The notes beneath the pieces were generated by a model. That model was not told the origin of the DNA, searched no databases, and saw nothing but the letters and a program-made list of their open reading frames with translations. The translations under genes and the position numbers were made by a program. 64,000 nucleotides of DNA. Source: an uncultured Veillonellaceae bacterium. GTDB lineage: Bacteria; Bacillota; Negativicutes; Selenomonadales; Selenomonadaceae. Below are positions 37,775 to 46,196 of the stretch, piece by piece. Position 1 is the first letter of the stretch, and every line of letters starts with the position of its first letter. The stretch lies in contig CADCIX010000002.1 in the NCBI GenBank assembly GCA_902801565.1, forward strand, positions 110,476 through 174,475, in the 5' to 3' direction.

Positions 37775-40585
37775 ATGATGAAGGACAAGGGGAAATTCAG
37801 CGCTTTCGATTTGCGCAGCATCGCCGTGTCCATTTTTATGGTGCTCTTCTTTTGCGGTGTGATTTTCTCCTATTATCTCATGCTGGCCTCCGAGACGAGG
37901 CAGAAAATCATAGAGCACGGCAACTTCAGCGCGGCCACGGCGGCAAAGCAGATCGACCAATACCTGAGCACCGGCAGCGACGTCATGAGGCTGGCCTGCT
38001 ATACCCTGGACAAGATGATCCGTGATGGCAGGCCGCAACAGGAGATTGTTGATGTGCTGACAAATCGGTCCGCCGCCGTCGAAAGCATCATGTCCGGGGA
38101 CTCCATCGGGTTGTACGGCTATATCAACGGCGAGTATCTTGATGGGACGGGATGGGAACCGAACGCCGGGTTTGATGCCACGCATCGTCCCTGGTACATC
38201 GAAGCGCGGGCAAACATCGGGCAGGTCGCAGTCGTGGATCCCTATCTTGACGAGTATTCGAACACGATCATGATTTCCCTGGCAAAAACCCTCTGTGACG
38301 GAAAAAGCGTCGCTGCGATGGATATCTCGCTGCAACGATTGCAGACCATCACGGAGGAGCTTTCCGCATCGAATGAGTCGGCCATGGAGATTGTCCTTGA
38401 CCAGCAGTATCGGGTCCTCGCCCATTCGGACAAATCAGAGCGGGGCAGGAATTATATGGCTGAGGAGGGCACTTTCGGAAGGACTCTTGTGGACGGGCTG
38501 CGTTCCGCTGATGAGAACTATTTTTCCATCACCTTCGGCGGCGTGGATTACATCGTTTACACGGTTCCCGTGGCCAACGACTGGCTCTGCCTCTCCGTGT
38601 TTGACGAGACAGCCGCCTTCAGCCAGCTGAAGAGAACCCTTGCCTTTACGATTCTGGCGTCGCTGATGATCATTGCCATAGCGCGCTATATCATGATGCA
38701 CTACAACAAGAAGGCTCGCCTTGCCATGGAGCTTGACAAGCGGGCCAGAAACGCGGACGCTGCCAGCGAGGCAAAATCCGCGTTTCTCTCCAATATGTCC
38801 CACGAGATCCGCACGCCCATCAACGCAATTCTCGGCATGAATGAGATGGTTCTGCGGGAGAGCGATGACCAAAACGTGATCGAGTACTCCGAGAATATCC
38901 GTACGGCGGGCAACATGCTGCTGGGGCTGATCAATGATATCCTGGACTTTTCGAAGATCGAGGCGGGCAAGCTTGAAATCCTTCCCGTGGAATACGATAT
39001 TTCCTCCCTTCTCAACGATCTGGTGAGCATGGTCCAGCTCAGGGCAGAAAGCAAGGGGCTTGACCTTTCTGTGGATTTCGACGGGAGGTTGCCGAGTTGC
39101 CTTTATGGCGATGGAGTCCGCATCAAGCAGGTCATCACGAATATCCTGACTAACGCGGTGAAGTATACGGAAAAGGGAAGCGTGACGTTTTCCGTAGGGT
39201 TCGAGCGCAGCGAGGAACGACCGGACATCGTGATCCTCTTCGTGTCGGTTAAGGACACGGGAATCGGCATCAAAAAGGAAGATATCGGCAAACTGTTTTC
39301 CAAATTCGAGCGCATCGAGGAAAAGTGCAACCGCCATGTGGAGGGCACTGGCCTGGGCATGGCCATTACCCAGAACCTGCTGGGAATGATGGGAACATCC
39401 CTGCATGTGGAAAGCGAATACGGTCGTGGCTCGAATTTCTATTTCCGTCTGGTGCAGAAGGTGGTCCGATGGGAGCCGATGGGAGATTATAAGGCCTCCA
39501 GTCATGGGCTTTTGAAGGAGCACAAGGCCTACCGGGAGAAATTCACGGCACCCGATGCCTGTGTCCTGGTGGTGGATGACAATCCGATGAACCTCATGGT
39601 GTTCAGGAACCTTCTGAAGAAGACCCGGGTGCAGATCGATATGGCGAATAGCGGGGATGAGGGACTTTTGCTGGCCCAGGGCAAGAAATACGACATCATC
39701 TTCCTCGATTACATGATGCCCAGGAAGGATGGCATTGAGACCTTGCACGAGTTGCGAGCGCAAGTGGGCGGCCCGAATATAGATACCCCAGCCGTCTGCC
39801 TCACCGCCAACGCCATCTCCGGTGCACGGGAGAGGTACATTGCCGCAGGCTTCCATGAGTACCTGACGAAGCCCTTGGATTTCGGCAAGCTGGAGGACAT
39901 GCTGATGACCTTCCTGCCGGAGGAAAAAATCCAGGCCGCCGGTGAAGAGGATGCCCCGGCAGAGGTCCCGGAGGAAATCCCCGAGGTCCTCGCGCCCCTC
40001 AAGGGGGAGGACTGGATCGACCTCAATCTCGGCATGGAGAACAATGGGGATGCCAAGTCATACCTGGAGCTCCTGCAGATCTTTTACGAGTCCATGGACG
40101 AAAAGGCAGAGGAAATCGAGGGCTTCTATGCTGCCGAAAACCTGAAGGACTATACCATCAAGGTCCATGCGCTGAAAAGCTCGGCGCGGATCATTGGGGC
40201 GAAGGACTTCGGCGAGGAAGCGCAGAAGCTGGAGAATGCCGGAAAGCGCGGGGATATGGGCTATATCCGGGCGCATCACGCAGCCTTCCTGGAGACCTAC
40301 CGCAGCTTCCGGGCACCGCTGGCCGGGATCTTCGCATCATCGAAGACGGAGAAGGAAGCGGCAGAACGGGAGAAGCCGGAGGCGGATGAGAAACGCATGG
40401 AAGGCGTCTATGAGGAGATTCGGGCAGCGGCGGATGAGATGGACTGTGAACGACTGGATGCTGTTTTCGCCGAGATGGAGGGATATCGGATTCTGGAGAG
40501 GGAAGCCGAACTCTATGAGAAGCTGAAGGATGCTGCGTCCAAGTTCGAATACGATACGATTCTTGACCTTTTGCCGAAGGCATGA
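37775..40585 (+). CDS. Hybrid sensor histidine kinase 2 (dCache-HisKA-REC-HPt)
   Basis: 936 residues. Two membrane helices (about 17-38 and 285-308) flank a double-Cache periplasmic domain (WYIEARANIGQVAVVDPYLDE is a typical dCache segment). HisKA His343, HATPase and receiver Asp645 (LDYMMPRKDG) follow, then HPt His798 and an extra C-terminal helical module of about 65 residues (MDCERLDAVFAEMEGYRI) that is also found in kinase 3. GGAGGG precedes the paired ATGs at 37775/37778. It is closely related to kinases 1 and 3 in its cytoplasmic part, which indicates tandem duplication with exchange of sensor domains. Confidence 0.92.
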   Translation: MMKDKGKFSAFDLRSIAVSIFMVLFFCGVIFSYYLMLASETRQKIIEHGNFSAATAAKQIDQYLSTGSDVMRLACYTLDKMIRDGRPQQEIVDVLTNRSAAVESIMSGDSIGLYGYINGEYLDGTGWEPNAGFDATHRPWYIEARANIGQVAVVDPYLDEYSNTIMISLAKTLCDGKSVAAMDISLQRLQTITEELSASNESAMEIVLDQQYRVLAHSDKSERGRNYMAEEGTFGRTLVDGLRSADENYFSITFGGVDYIVYTVPVANDWLCLSVFDETAAFSQLKRTLAFTILASLMIIAIARYIMMHYNKKARLAMELDKRARNADAASEAKSAFLSNMSHEIRTPINAILGMNEMVLRESDDQNVIEYSENIRTAGNMLLGLINDILDFSKIEAGKLEILPVEYDISSLLNDLVSMVQLRAESKGLDLSVDFDGRLPSCLYGDGVRIKQVITNILTNAVKYTEKGSVTFSVGFERSEERPDIVILFVSVKDTGIGIKKEDIGKLFSKFERIEEKCNRHVEGTGLGMAITQNLLGMMGTSLHVESEYGRGSNFYFRLVQKVVRWEPMGDYKASSHGLLKEHKAYREKFTAPDACVLVVDDNPMNLMVFRNLLKKTRVQIDMANSGDEGLLLAQGKKYDIIFLDYMMPRKDGIETLHELRAQVGGPNIDTPAVCLTANAISGARERYIAAGFHEYLTKPLDFGKLEDMLMTFLPEEKIQAAGEEDAPAEVPEEIPEVLAPLKGEDWIDLNLGMENNGDAKSYLELLQIFYESMDEKAEEIEGFYAAENLKDYTIKVHALKSSARIIGAKDFGEEAQKLENAGKRGDMGYIRAHHAAFLETYRSFRAPLAGIFASSKTEKEAAEREKPEADEKRMEGVYEEIRAAADEMDCERLDAVFAEMEGYRILEREAELYEKLKDAASKFEYDTILDLLPKA

Positions 40586-40605
40586 ATTGATGGAGGAAAA
40601 TCGCT

Positions 40606-43605
40606 ATGTATTGGTATGCTTTGGTTGGAATGCTTGCCATCATGGTTCTCATCGTCGTGAACTACGATGTCCTTTTCCAGCAAAACAAGAGATCCAATAT
40701 TTCTGCCATGGAGAGCTACAAGAATTTCCTGTACGGCATCATGGCATGCTGCATTGCCGATATGCTGTGGGGCATCCTTGGCAGTCTGCACCTTTCTTCC
40801 TGGCTTTTTGTGGAGGGTGTGGTATACTATATTGTGATGGCTGTGAACGTGATGCTATGGACACAGTATGTGGTCGTGTATCTGGCAGAGGTCAACGCTT
40901 TCAGCCGGTTCCTATCCCTTGCAGGGCGTATTTTCTTTGTGGCTGCCGTGGCAATCACCATCGTCCACTGTTTTACGCCGATCCTGTTCTGGTTTGACGG
41001 AAACGGGGATTGCCGTGTCGGTGAATTCTGGCATGCACAGCTTGTGTTCCAGATCCTTCTGCTTCTTCTGTCTTCCGCCTATCTGTTTCTGGCAATGAAG
41101 CGGACGGAGGGGGCGGTCAGGAAAAGGCGCCGGACAATCTGCCTGTTCGGGGTGGTGGTGGCAGTCCTGCTGATTGCCCAGATGAAATACCCCTTCCTGC
41201 CGCTGTATACCGTCGCCTATATGCTTGGCAACTGCCTGCTCCATGTGTTCGTGGTCAACGATGAGATGGAGGAATACAGGCAGGACCTCCAGGAATCCCT
41301 GCAAAAGTCCGTGGTGCAGGAACAGAAGTCACGGTTCCTTGCCGAGATGATGGAGAGTCTTCATGTCCGCATAACGGCCATTGCAAACATCTATGTCCTG
41401 GTCTGCGAGTTCGATCTCGTTGCGGATGCCTACACCATGATCAAGCTTGACCAGGGCTATACCAATTATTTTTCCGGCAAGCGCTACCGGGATGCCCAGG
41501 AAGTATTGAGGGGGCTTGCGAAGGAAAGATGCGATTCGTCGTGCGTGGATGCGGCCCTGGAATTTGTTGATCTTTCAACGCTGGAGGACCGCCTGGAAAA
41601 ATCCAACGTGACCACCATGGAGTATCGCGCCAAGTCAGGGGCATGGGGACGCGCAAGATTTATCGCTTCCAAGCGTGACGAGGTGGGAAGGCTTGCAAAT
41701 GTCCTGTATGTTTCCGAGGATATCAGTGTAGAGAAGGCGGAGAGGGAAAAGCTTCGGGACATGACGGAGCGCGCTATTGCGGCAAACGAGGCAAAGACCT
41801 CGTTCCTGTCGAATATGTCCCATGAGATCCGTACGCCCATCAACGCCATCCTTGGCATGAATGAGATGATCCTGCGCGAAAGCGAGGACAAGAACATCCT
41901 GACCTATTCGGGAAGCATCAGGACAGCGGGCGGCACCCTGCTTGGCATTGTCAATGATATCCTTGATTTCTCGAAGATTGAAGCTGGCAAGATGGAGCTC
42001 ATACCCGTCAATTACGATCTTTCCTCTGTCATCAATGACCTGGTGAATATGGTAAAGGCGCGGGCAGATGAGAAGGGGCTGGAGATCATCCTCGATATCG
42101 GAAAAGATGTTCCGAAGATGCTGAAGGGCGACGAGATCAGGCTCAAGCAGATCATCATGAACATCCTGACCAATGCGGTGAAATACACGGAAAAGGGCAG
42201 TGTGACCTTCTCTGTGGGCTTCGAGCGCATCGAGGAGGACCCGGACAACGTGATGCTTTGTGTGGCGGTCAGGGATACCGGCATCGGCATCAAGCCCGAG
42301 GACATAGAACGGTTGTTCATGAAGTTCGAGCGCATCGAGGAAATGCGGAACCGCTATGTGGAGGGGACCGGCCTGGGCATGGCCATCACCCAGAACCTGC
42401 TGGACATGATGGGATCATCCCTGCAGGTGGAAAGCGTCTATGGCCGCGGTTCGACCTTCAGTTTCCGATTGAAGCAGAAAGTGGTCAAATGGGAGCCGCT
42501 GGGGGATTACGAGGGAGCCTATCATGCATTCCTGAAGGGGCGCGAGGAATACCGGGAGAAATTCACGGCACCGGAGGCCTGCGTCCTCATGGTGGATGAC
42601 AATCCGATGAACCTCACGGTGTTCAAGAACCTGCTGAAGCGGACACGGGTGCGGATCGACACGGCGAACGACGGCAGCGAAGGGCTTTTGCTGATGCAGG
42701 ACAAGAAGTACGACCTGATTTTCCTGGACCACATGATGCCGGGAAAGGACGGCATCGAGACGCTGCACGAGCTGCGGGCACAGCAGGGAAGCCCGAATAT
42801 CGATACTCCTGCCATCTGCCTCACAGCCAACGCCATTTCCGGAGCGCGGGACCGCTACATCGAGGCGGGCTTCGACGACTATCTGACGAAGCCTCTGGAT
42901 TCCGGCAAACTGGAAGATATGATGATGGACTATCTGCCGAAGGAAAAGATTGAGGCGGCAGGCACGGAGGAAATAAGCGCGGGCTCCATGGAAATTCCTG
43001 AAATCCTCGCGCCCCTCAAGGAAGAGGACTGGATTGACCTCAATCTCGGCATGGAAAACAGTGGGGATGCGGAGTCATATCTGGAGCTCCTGCAGATCTT
43101 TTACGAGTCCATCGACGAAAAAACGGAGGAAATCGATGGCTTCTACGTTGCCGAAGATCTGAAGAACTATACCATCAAGGTCCATGCGCTGAAAAGCTCG
43201 GCGCGGATTATTGGAGCAAGGGACTTCGGCGAGGAAGCGCAGAAGCTGGAGAATGCCGGAAAGAGCGGGGATCTGGACTATATCCGGGCGCATCACGCAG
43301 ACTTCCTGGAGACCTGCCGGAGTTTCCGGGCACCGCTGGCAGAGGTCTTCGCGGTATCAAAGGCGGAAGAAGGCGCCGGGGAGGAGAAGCCGGAGGCGGA
43401 TGAGAAGCAGATGGAAGGCATCTATAAGGAGCTTCGGGCAGCGGCAGAGGAGATGGACTGCGAGCGATTGGATGCTATCTTTGCCAGGATGGAGGGATAC
43501 CGGATCCCGGCGAAGGATGCCGAACTTTACGGGAAGCTGAAGGCCGCTTCGGACAGATTTGACTATGATTCTGTTCTGTCGTTGCTTGATACTAGAATCC
43601 GTTAA
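40606..43605 (+). CDS. Hybrid sensor histidine kinase 3 (multi-TM sensor)
   Basis: 999 residues. The N-terminal 220 residues contain about seven membrane segments in place of a periplasmic domain. A PAS-like or linker region (about 245-385) follows, then HisKA His406, HATPase, receiver Asp708 (LDHMMPGKDG), HPt His860 and the same C-terminal helical module as in kinase 2 (MDCERLDAIFARMEGYRI). It starts 20 bases after kinase 2. Its sensor is a membrane or small-molecule detector of unknown ligand. A hairpin overlaps the stop codon. Confidence 0.9.
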   Translation: MYWYALVGMLAIMVLIVVNYDVLFQQNKRSNISAMESYKNFLYGIMACCIADMLWGILGSLHLSSWLFVEGVVYYIVMAVNVMLWTQYVVVYLAEVNAFSRFLSLAGRIFFVAAVAITIVHCFTPILFWFDGNGDCRVGEFWHAQLVFQILLLLLSSAYLFLAMKRTEGAVRKRRRTICLFGVVVAVLLIAQMKYPFLPLYTVAYMLGNCLLHVFVVNDEMEEYRQDLQESLQKSVVQEQKSRFLAEMMESLHVRITAIANIYVLVCEFDLVADAYTMIKLDQGYTNYFSGKRYRDAQEVLRGLAKERCDSSCVDAALEFVDLSTLEDRLEKSNVTTMEYRAKSGAWGRARFIASKRDEVGRLANVLYVSEDISVEKAEREKLRDMTERAIAANEAKTSFLSNMSHEIRTPINAILGMNEMILRESEDKNILTYSGSIRTAGGTLLGIVNDILDFSKIEAGKMELIPVNYDLSSVINDLVNMVKARADEKGLEIILDIGKDVPKMLKGDEIRLKQIIMNILTNAVKYTEKGSVTFSVGFERIEEDPDNVMLCVAVRDTGIGIKPEDIERLFMKFERIEEMRNRYVEGTGLGMAITQNLLDMMGSSLQVESVYGRGSTFSFRLKQKVVKWEPLGDYEGAYHAFLKGREEYREKFTAPEACVLMVDDNPMNLTVFKNLLKRTRVRIDTANDGSEGLLLMQDKKYDLIFLDHMMPGKDGIETLHELRAQQGSPNIDTPAICLTANAISGARDRYIEAGFDDYLTKPLDSGKLEDMMMDYLPKEKIEAAGTEEISAGSMEIPEILAPLKEEDWIDLNLGMENSGDAESYLELLQIFYESIDEKTEEIDGFYVAEDLKNYTIKVHALKSSARIIGARDFGEEAQKLENAGKSGDLDYIRAHHADFLETCRSFRAPLAEVFAVSKAEEGAGEEKPEADEKQMEGIYKELRAAAEEMDCERLDAIFARMEGYRIPAKDAELYGKLKAASDRFDYDSVLSLLDTRIR

Positions 43606-43632
43606 AAAGCGACAGCTTTTTCTACGGATTCT
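43594..43632 (+). terminator. Hairpin overlapping the kinase 3 stop codon
   Basis: AGAATCCGTTAAAAAGC pairs with GCTTTTTCTACGGATTCT around GACA. The stem contains the TAA stop. No T-run follows, so it could be an mRNA-stabilising or weak termination structure. Two more hairpins follow before the next gene: GCGTGC-GAA-GCACGC near 43669-43683 and AATATCCGAT-TTCA-ATCGGATATT near 43683-43706. Confidence 0.5.
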
Positions 43633-43741
43633 GCATGAGACGTCAGACGCGCTTTAGTGCGGCTGTAGCGTGCGAAGCACGCGAATATCCGATTTCAATC
43701 GGATATTAGTATGAGGAACAGGTTTTTAAGGGAGAGCAGCC

Positions 43742-45136
43742 ATGAATTATTGGATTGTTGTTGTCGATGACGAAATCTTGAGCCTGACACAGGCCAAGAA
43801 TATCCTGAAGGAGGCGGACATGCGCGTCACCTGCCTGCGTTCGGGACGGGATCTCTTGAAATTTATGGCGAAGAATACGCCGGATTTGATTATCCTGGAT
43901 ATCCAGATGCCGGAAATGGATGGTTTTGCAACCTATCAGGAACTTCGGCATTTGGAAGGGGAGATCGGGCGGAGCCCGACGCCTGTCATATACCTGAGCG
44001 GCATGGAGGCAAGCGACGTGGAGACCCGCAGCCTTTCGCAGGGTGCATCCGACTTCATCCGCAAGCCTTTCCATAAGGACAGCCTCGTCAAGCGCATTGT
44101 CAACACGCTGAAACATAACGAGGCCATCAGGAACCTGACGGAAAAGGCGACCATTGACAAGCTGACCGGCTGCCTGAACAAGGAAGCCGGTACCCGTGAG
44201 GTGGCAAAGCTTTGCGAGAGCCGGACGGGCATGCTGATGATCTTTGACCTTGACAATTTCAAACTGGTCAATGACATTTACGGCCATAGCATGGGAGACA
44301 AGGTACTGAGGGCTTTTGCCGATATTGCACGGCATAGCATACGGGCGCAGGATGTCATGGCAAGGATCGGCGGGGATGAGTTCATGGCTTTTTTCTGCAA
44401 CATGAGCGATGAGCATGCAGTGGCTGGCATGAACCGCAGGCTGAATGACCAGCTGCTCGAGGAAACTTCACGCCTTATCGGCAAAGAGCTGGATATCCCA
44501 TTGGGCATTTCCGTGGGCGCGGCTTTGGTGCCGGAGCACGGGCGGGATTATGAGACACTGTTTTCCCTGGCGGACAGCGCCCTTTACCAGGTAAAGCAAA
44601 ACGGGAAGCACGGCAGTCGGGTATATCATCAGGAAGCCGTCCTGGGCTTGTCGCAGGAAGAAGATATCAAAAGGGAATTTACCCGCATTGCACAGATTGT
44701 GGAGGAGAGGAACAGCAGGGGAGGCGCCCTGTCCCTGAATCTGGAGCAGTTCTCCTTTGTCTATCGTTTTGTCCGGCGGTTTTACATGCGGTATGGTGGA
44801 AAGGCCATCAAGCTGATGTTCGTATTGACCTCAGAAAAGGATGATACGGAGCGCGAGATGAGCCTGAAGGATGCCTCGGAGAAGTTTGCCATCTGCTTGC
44901 AGGATGTGCTTCGAAAGAGTGACATGATCCTGCGAAGCAAGCCAAATCAGTTCTTCCTGCTTCTGCAGGAACTTTCCGAGGAAGATTTCCCCATCGTGTT
45001 CCAACGGATCATGGATGAGTGGGAGGCCACGGATGCCCATGTCGGCATTCATCTCGAGTACATCATGGAATCTGTCGTTTATGAGAAAGAGTGCTACGAC
45101 AGGAAAGGAGCAGCTTCCAGGGGGGAGGAAGCCTAG
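43742..45136 (+). CDS. REC-GGDEF response regulator (diguanylate cyclase)
   Basis: 464 residues. A receiver domain with phospho-acceptor Asp53 (LIILDIQMPEMDG) leads to a GGDEF domain with an intact active site GGDEF at residues 210-214. The product-inhibition I-site RAQD lies exactly five residues upstream. A C-terminal region (about 300-450) has the general pattern of a degenerate second GGDEF-like domain but no active-site motif. It is the only stand-alone receiver protein after three hybrid kinases, so it is the probable output: cyclic-di-GMP synthesis on phosphorylation. Confidence 0.92.
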   Translation: MNYWIVVVDDEILSLTQAKNILKEADMRVTCLRSGRDLLKFMAKNTPDLIILDIQMPEMDGFATYQELRHLEGEIGRSPTPVIYLSGMEASDVETRSLSQGASDFIRKPFHKDSLVKRIVNTLKHNEAIRNLTEKATIDKLTGCLNKEAGTREVAKLCESRTGMLMIFDLDNFKLVNDIYGHSMGDKVLRAFADIARHSIRAQDVMARIGGDEFMAFFCNMSDEHAVAGMNRRLNDQLLEETSRLIGKELDIPLGISVGAALVPEHGRDYETLFSLADSALYQVKQNGKHGSRVYHQEAVLGLSQEEDIKREFTRIAQIVEERNSRGGALSLNLEQFSFVYRFVRRFYMRYGGKAIKLMFVLTSEKDDTEREMSLKDASEKFAICLQDVLRKSDMILRSKPNQFFLLLQELSEEDFPIVFQRIMDEWEATDAHVGIHLEYIMESVVYEKECYDRKGAASRGEEA

Positions 45137-45193
45137 TGTGTGTTGAAAGATGCAGACTATGTACTATAGCGAGACAGTTTTTCATCAGCACAG

Positions 45194-45232
45194 AGCAAGC
45201 CCCGAACCTGAATCGGTTCGGGGCTTGCTTCA
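45194..45232. terminator. Bidirectional terminator between convergent genes
   Basis: A perfect 15-bp stem (45194-45208 with 45215-45229) lies between the GGDEF gene (+) and the PIN toxin gene (-), which converge. The T-tract is weak on both strands. Confidence 0.7.
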
Positions 45233-45243
45233 TAAAGGAAATC

Positions 45244-45645
45244 CTATGTCCTTTTCAAGTATTCTTCCATCATTGTCGGAGAGTAAATCGAAGGATACTC
45301 TATATGTGCTTCCAGGAAGTCTTTGTCACCGGTAAGGAGAATGTCCACATTGTGACATAAGGCATCGCTCAGCACAGGGTTATCTTTTGGGTCCCGTAGG
45401 TCGCAGAGGATATCTGGCGTGCTTTTGCAAAAAATGATGTTGGTTTTTCTGTAAGCCTGATAGATGTAGTCTGCCTTGTCGGGCCTTTTTAGGCGCAACT
45501 TGTCTCTGAATTCAGAATCAATATATTCAGAAACATAAAGGGTATACTTCATTGGAGATGCAAATAGTGTGTCCAACACATGACCGGCAGTTCCGCCAAA
45601 AATGAAGGCGGAAATGAGGATGTTTGTGTCCAGCATGATCTTCAT
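45244..45645 (-). CDS. PIN-family toxin component
   Basis: A 133-residue PIN-domain protein of the putative toxin PIN family (COG1569 type). It starts with KIMLDTNILISAFIFGG, has a central acidic region DLRDPKDNPVLSDAL, and closes with LTGDKDFLE. Its start overlaps the upstream antitoxin gene by four bases. Probable RNase toxin. Confidence 0.85.
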   Translation of the reverse strand: MKIMLDTNILISAFIFGGTAGHVLDTLFASPMKYTLYVSEYIDSEFRDKLRLKRPDKADYIYQAYRKTNIIFCKSTPDILCDLRDPKDNPVLSDALCHNVDILLTGDKDFLEAHIEYPSIYSPTMMEEYLKRT

Positions 45646-45905
45646 AAGTCGTTGCGTTCCCTTCTGAACTGAGCCATATCTTCTATCATGGCTTCCTCGG
45701 AAGCCCAGCCTTTGTCATCGTTGAACATATTTTGTATCTCGGTGAGGATCTTGCGACTGTCTTCGGCCTTTTTCTTTTTCCTCATGGCGGCCAGATAGCC
45801 GATAAAACTGACGGCTGCCTGGTAGTCCTCGCGTTCTAGCCCGCACAGCAAGTCGGCTACGGTTTTCTCATTAGGTATTGCCCCAATGTCTGCACTCGTC
45901 ATCAT
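45642..45905 (-). CDS. Antitoxin of the PIN pair
   Basis: An 87-residue partner encoded upstream of and overlapping the PIN toxin. It has a hydrophobic helix (DYQAAVSFIGYLAAMRKKKK) and an acidic C-terminal stretch that could wrap the toxin. DNA-binding family not recognised. Two adjacent ATGs start it, with GAGGAG about 11 bases upstream on the minus strand. Confidence 0.75.
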   Translation of the reverse strand: MMTSADIGAIPNEKTVADLLCGLEREDYQAAVSFIGYLAAMRKKKKAEDSRKILTEIQNMFNDDKGWASEEAMIEDMAQFRRERNDL

Positions 45906-45949
45906 AGTATGCTCAACTCCTCTCTGATGGCAATGATGCTTTTAAGAAT

Positions 45950-45977
45950 ATTGTACTATGAACTTTCGGGAAATCAA
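45950..45977 (-). promoter_or_regulatory. Promoter of the toxin-antitoxin operon
   Basis: On the minus strand, TTGATT (complement of 45972-45977), 16 bases, TACAAT (complement of 45950-45955). Confidence 0.5.
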
Positions 45978-46020
45978 GGGCGGGGGCGGTGGATTTTCAG
46001 CACAACCTGAATATTTTCTA

Positions 46021-46049
46021 TTGATTTTTTGTCGCAAACCATGTATACT
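46021..46049 (+). promoter_or_regulatory. Promoter of the riboswitch-OFA transporter unit
   Basis: TTGATT (46021-46026), 17 bases, TATACT (46044-46049). Transcription from about 46056 gives a 140-base leader. Confidence 0.65.
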
Positions 46050-46074
46050 GAAGGCGAAATCAAATAGAACAGCC

Positions 46075-46166
46075 TTCGATGCTGACGGATAATGTGGAGT
46101 CAACCACGTGCATCGAAAATGCTGAAAAGCCGACCGTCTGGGCAAATGAGTGCCCAGACGTTTTTT
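46075..46166 (+). promoter_or_regulatory. Probable ZTP (pfl) riboswitch
   Basis: P1 is TTCGATGC (46075-46082) with GCATCGAA (46110-46117). It encloses a TGACGGA segment and the small hairpin GTGG-AGTCAA-CCAC (46094-46107), as in the pfl-motif first domain. Downstream, GCCGACCGTCTGGGCA (46129-46144) matches the conserved 3' element CCGCCTGGGC with one change and overlaps the terminator stem. ZTP riboswitches sense ZMP/ZTP, a sign of low 10-formyl-THF, and turn genes on. The usual GGAG after the first hairpin is degenerate, which lowers confidence. Confidence 0.62.
46135..46166 (+). terminator. Riboswitch expression-platform terminator
   Basis: CGTCTGGGCA-AATGAG-TGCCCAGACG followed by TTTTTT, 31 bases before the transporter start. 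Its ascending arm is part of the ligand-binding motif, so ligand binding would prevent its formation. Confidence 0.88.
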
Positions 46167-46196
46167 GTTGTTCTGGAAGGGAAAGGGGAGCTGTTT

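Noticed and set aside
43605..43741. Third copy of the 159-bp hairpin element after kinase 3
   Set aside because: The region is rich in hairpins and contains GTAGC, but it lacks the conserved GTAGCAGAGCTACGTCAAG core and flanking blocks.
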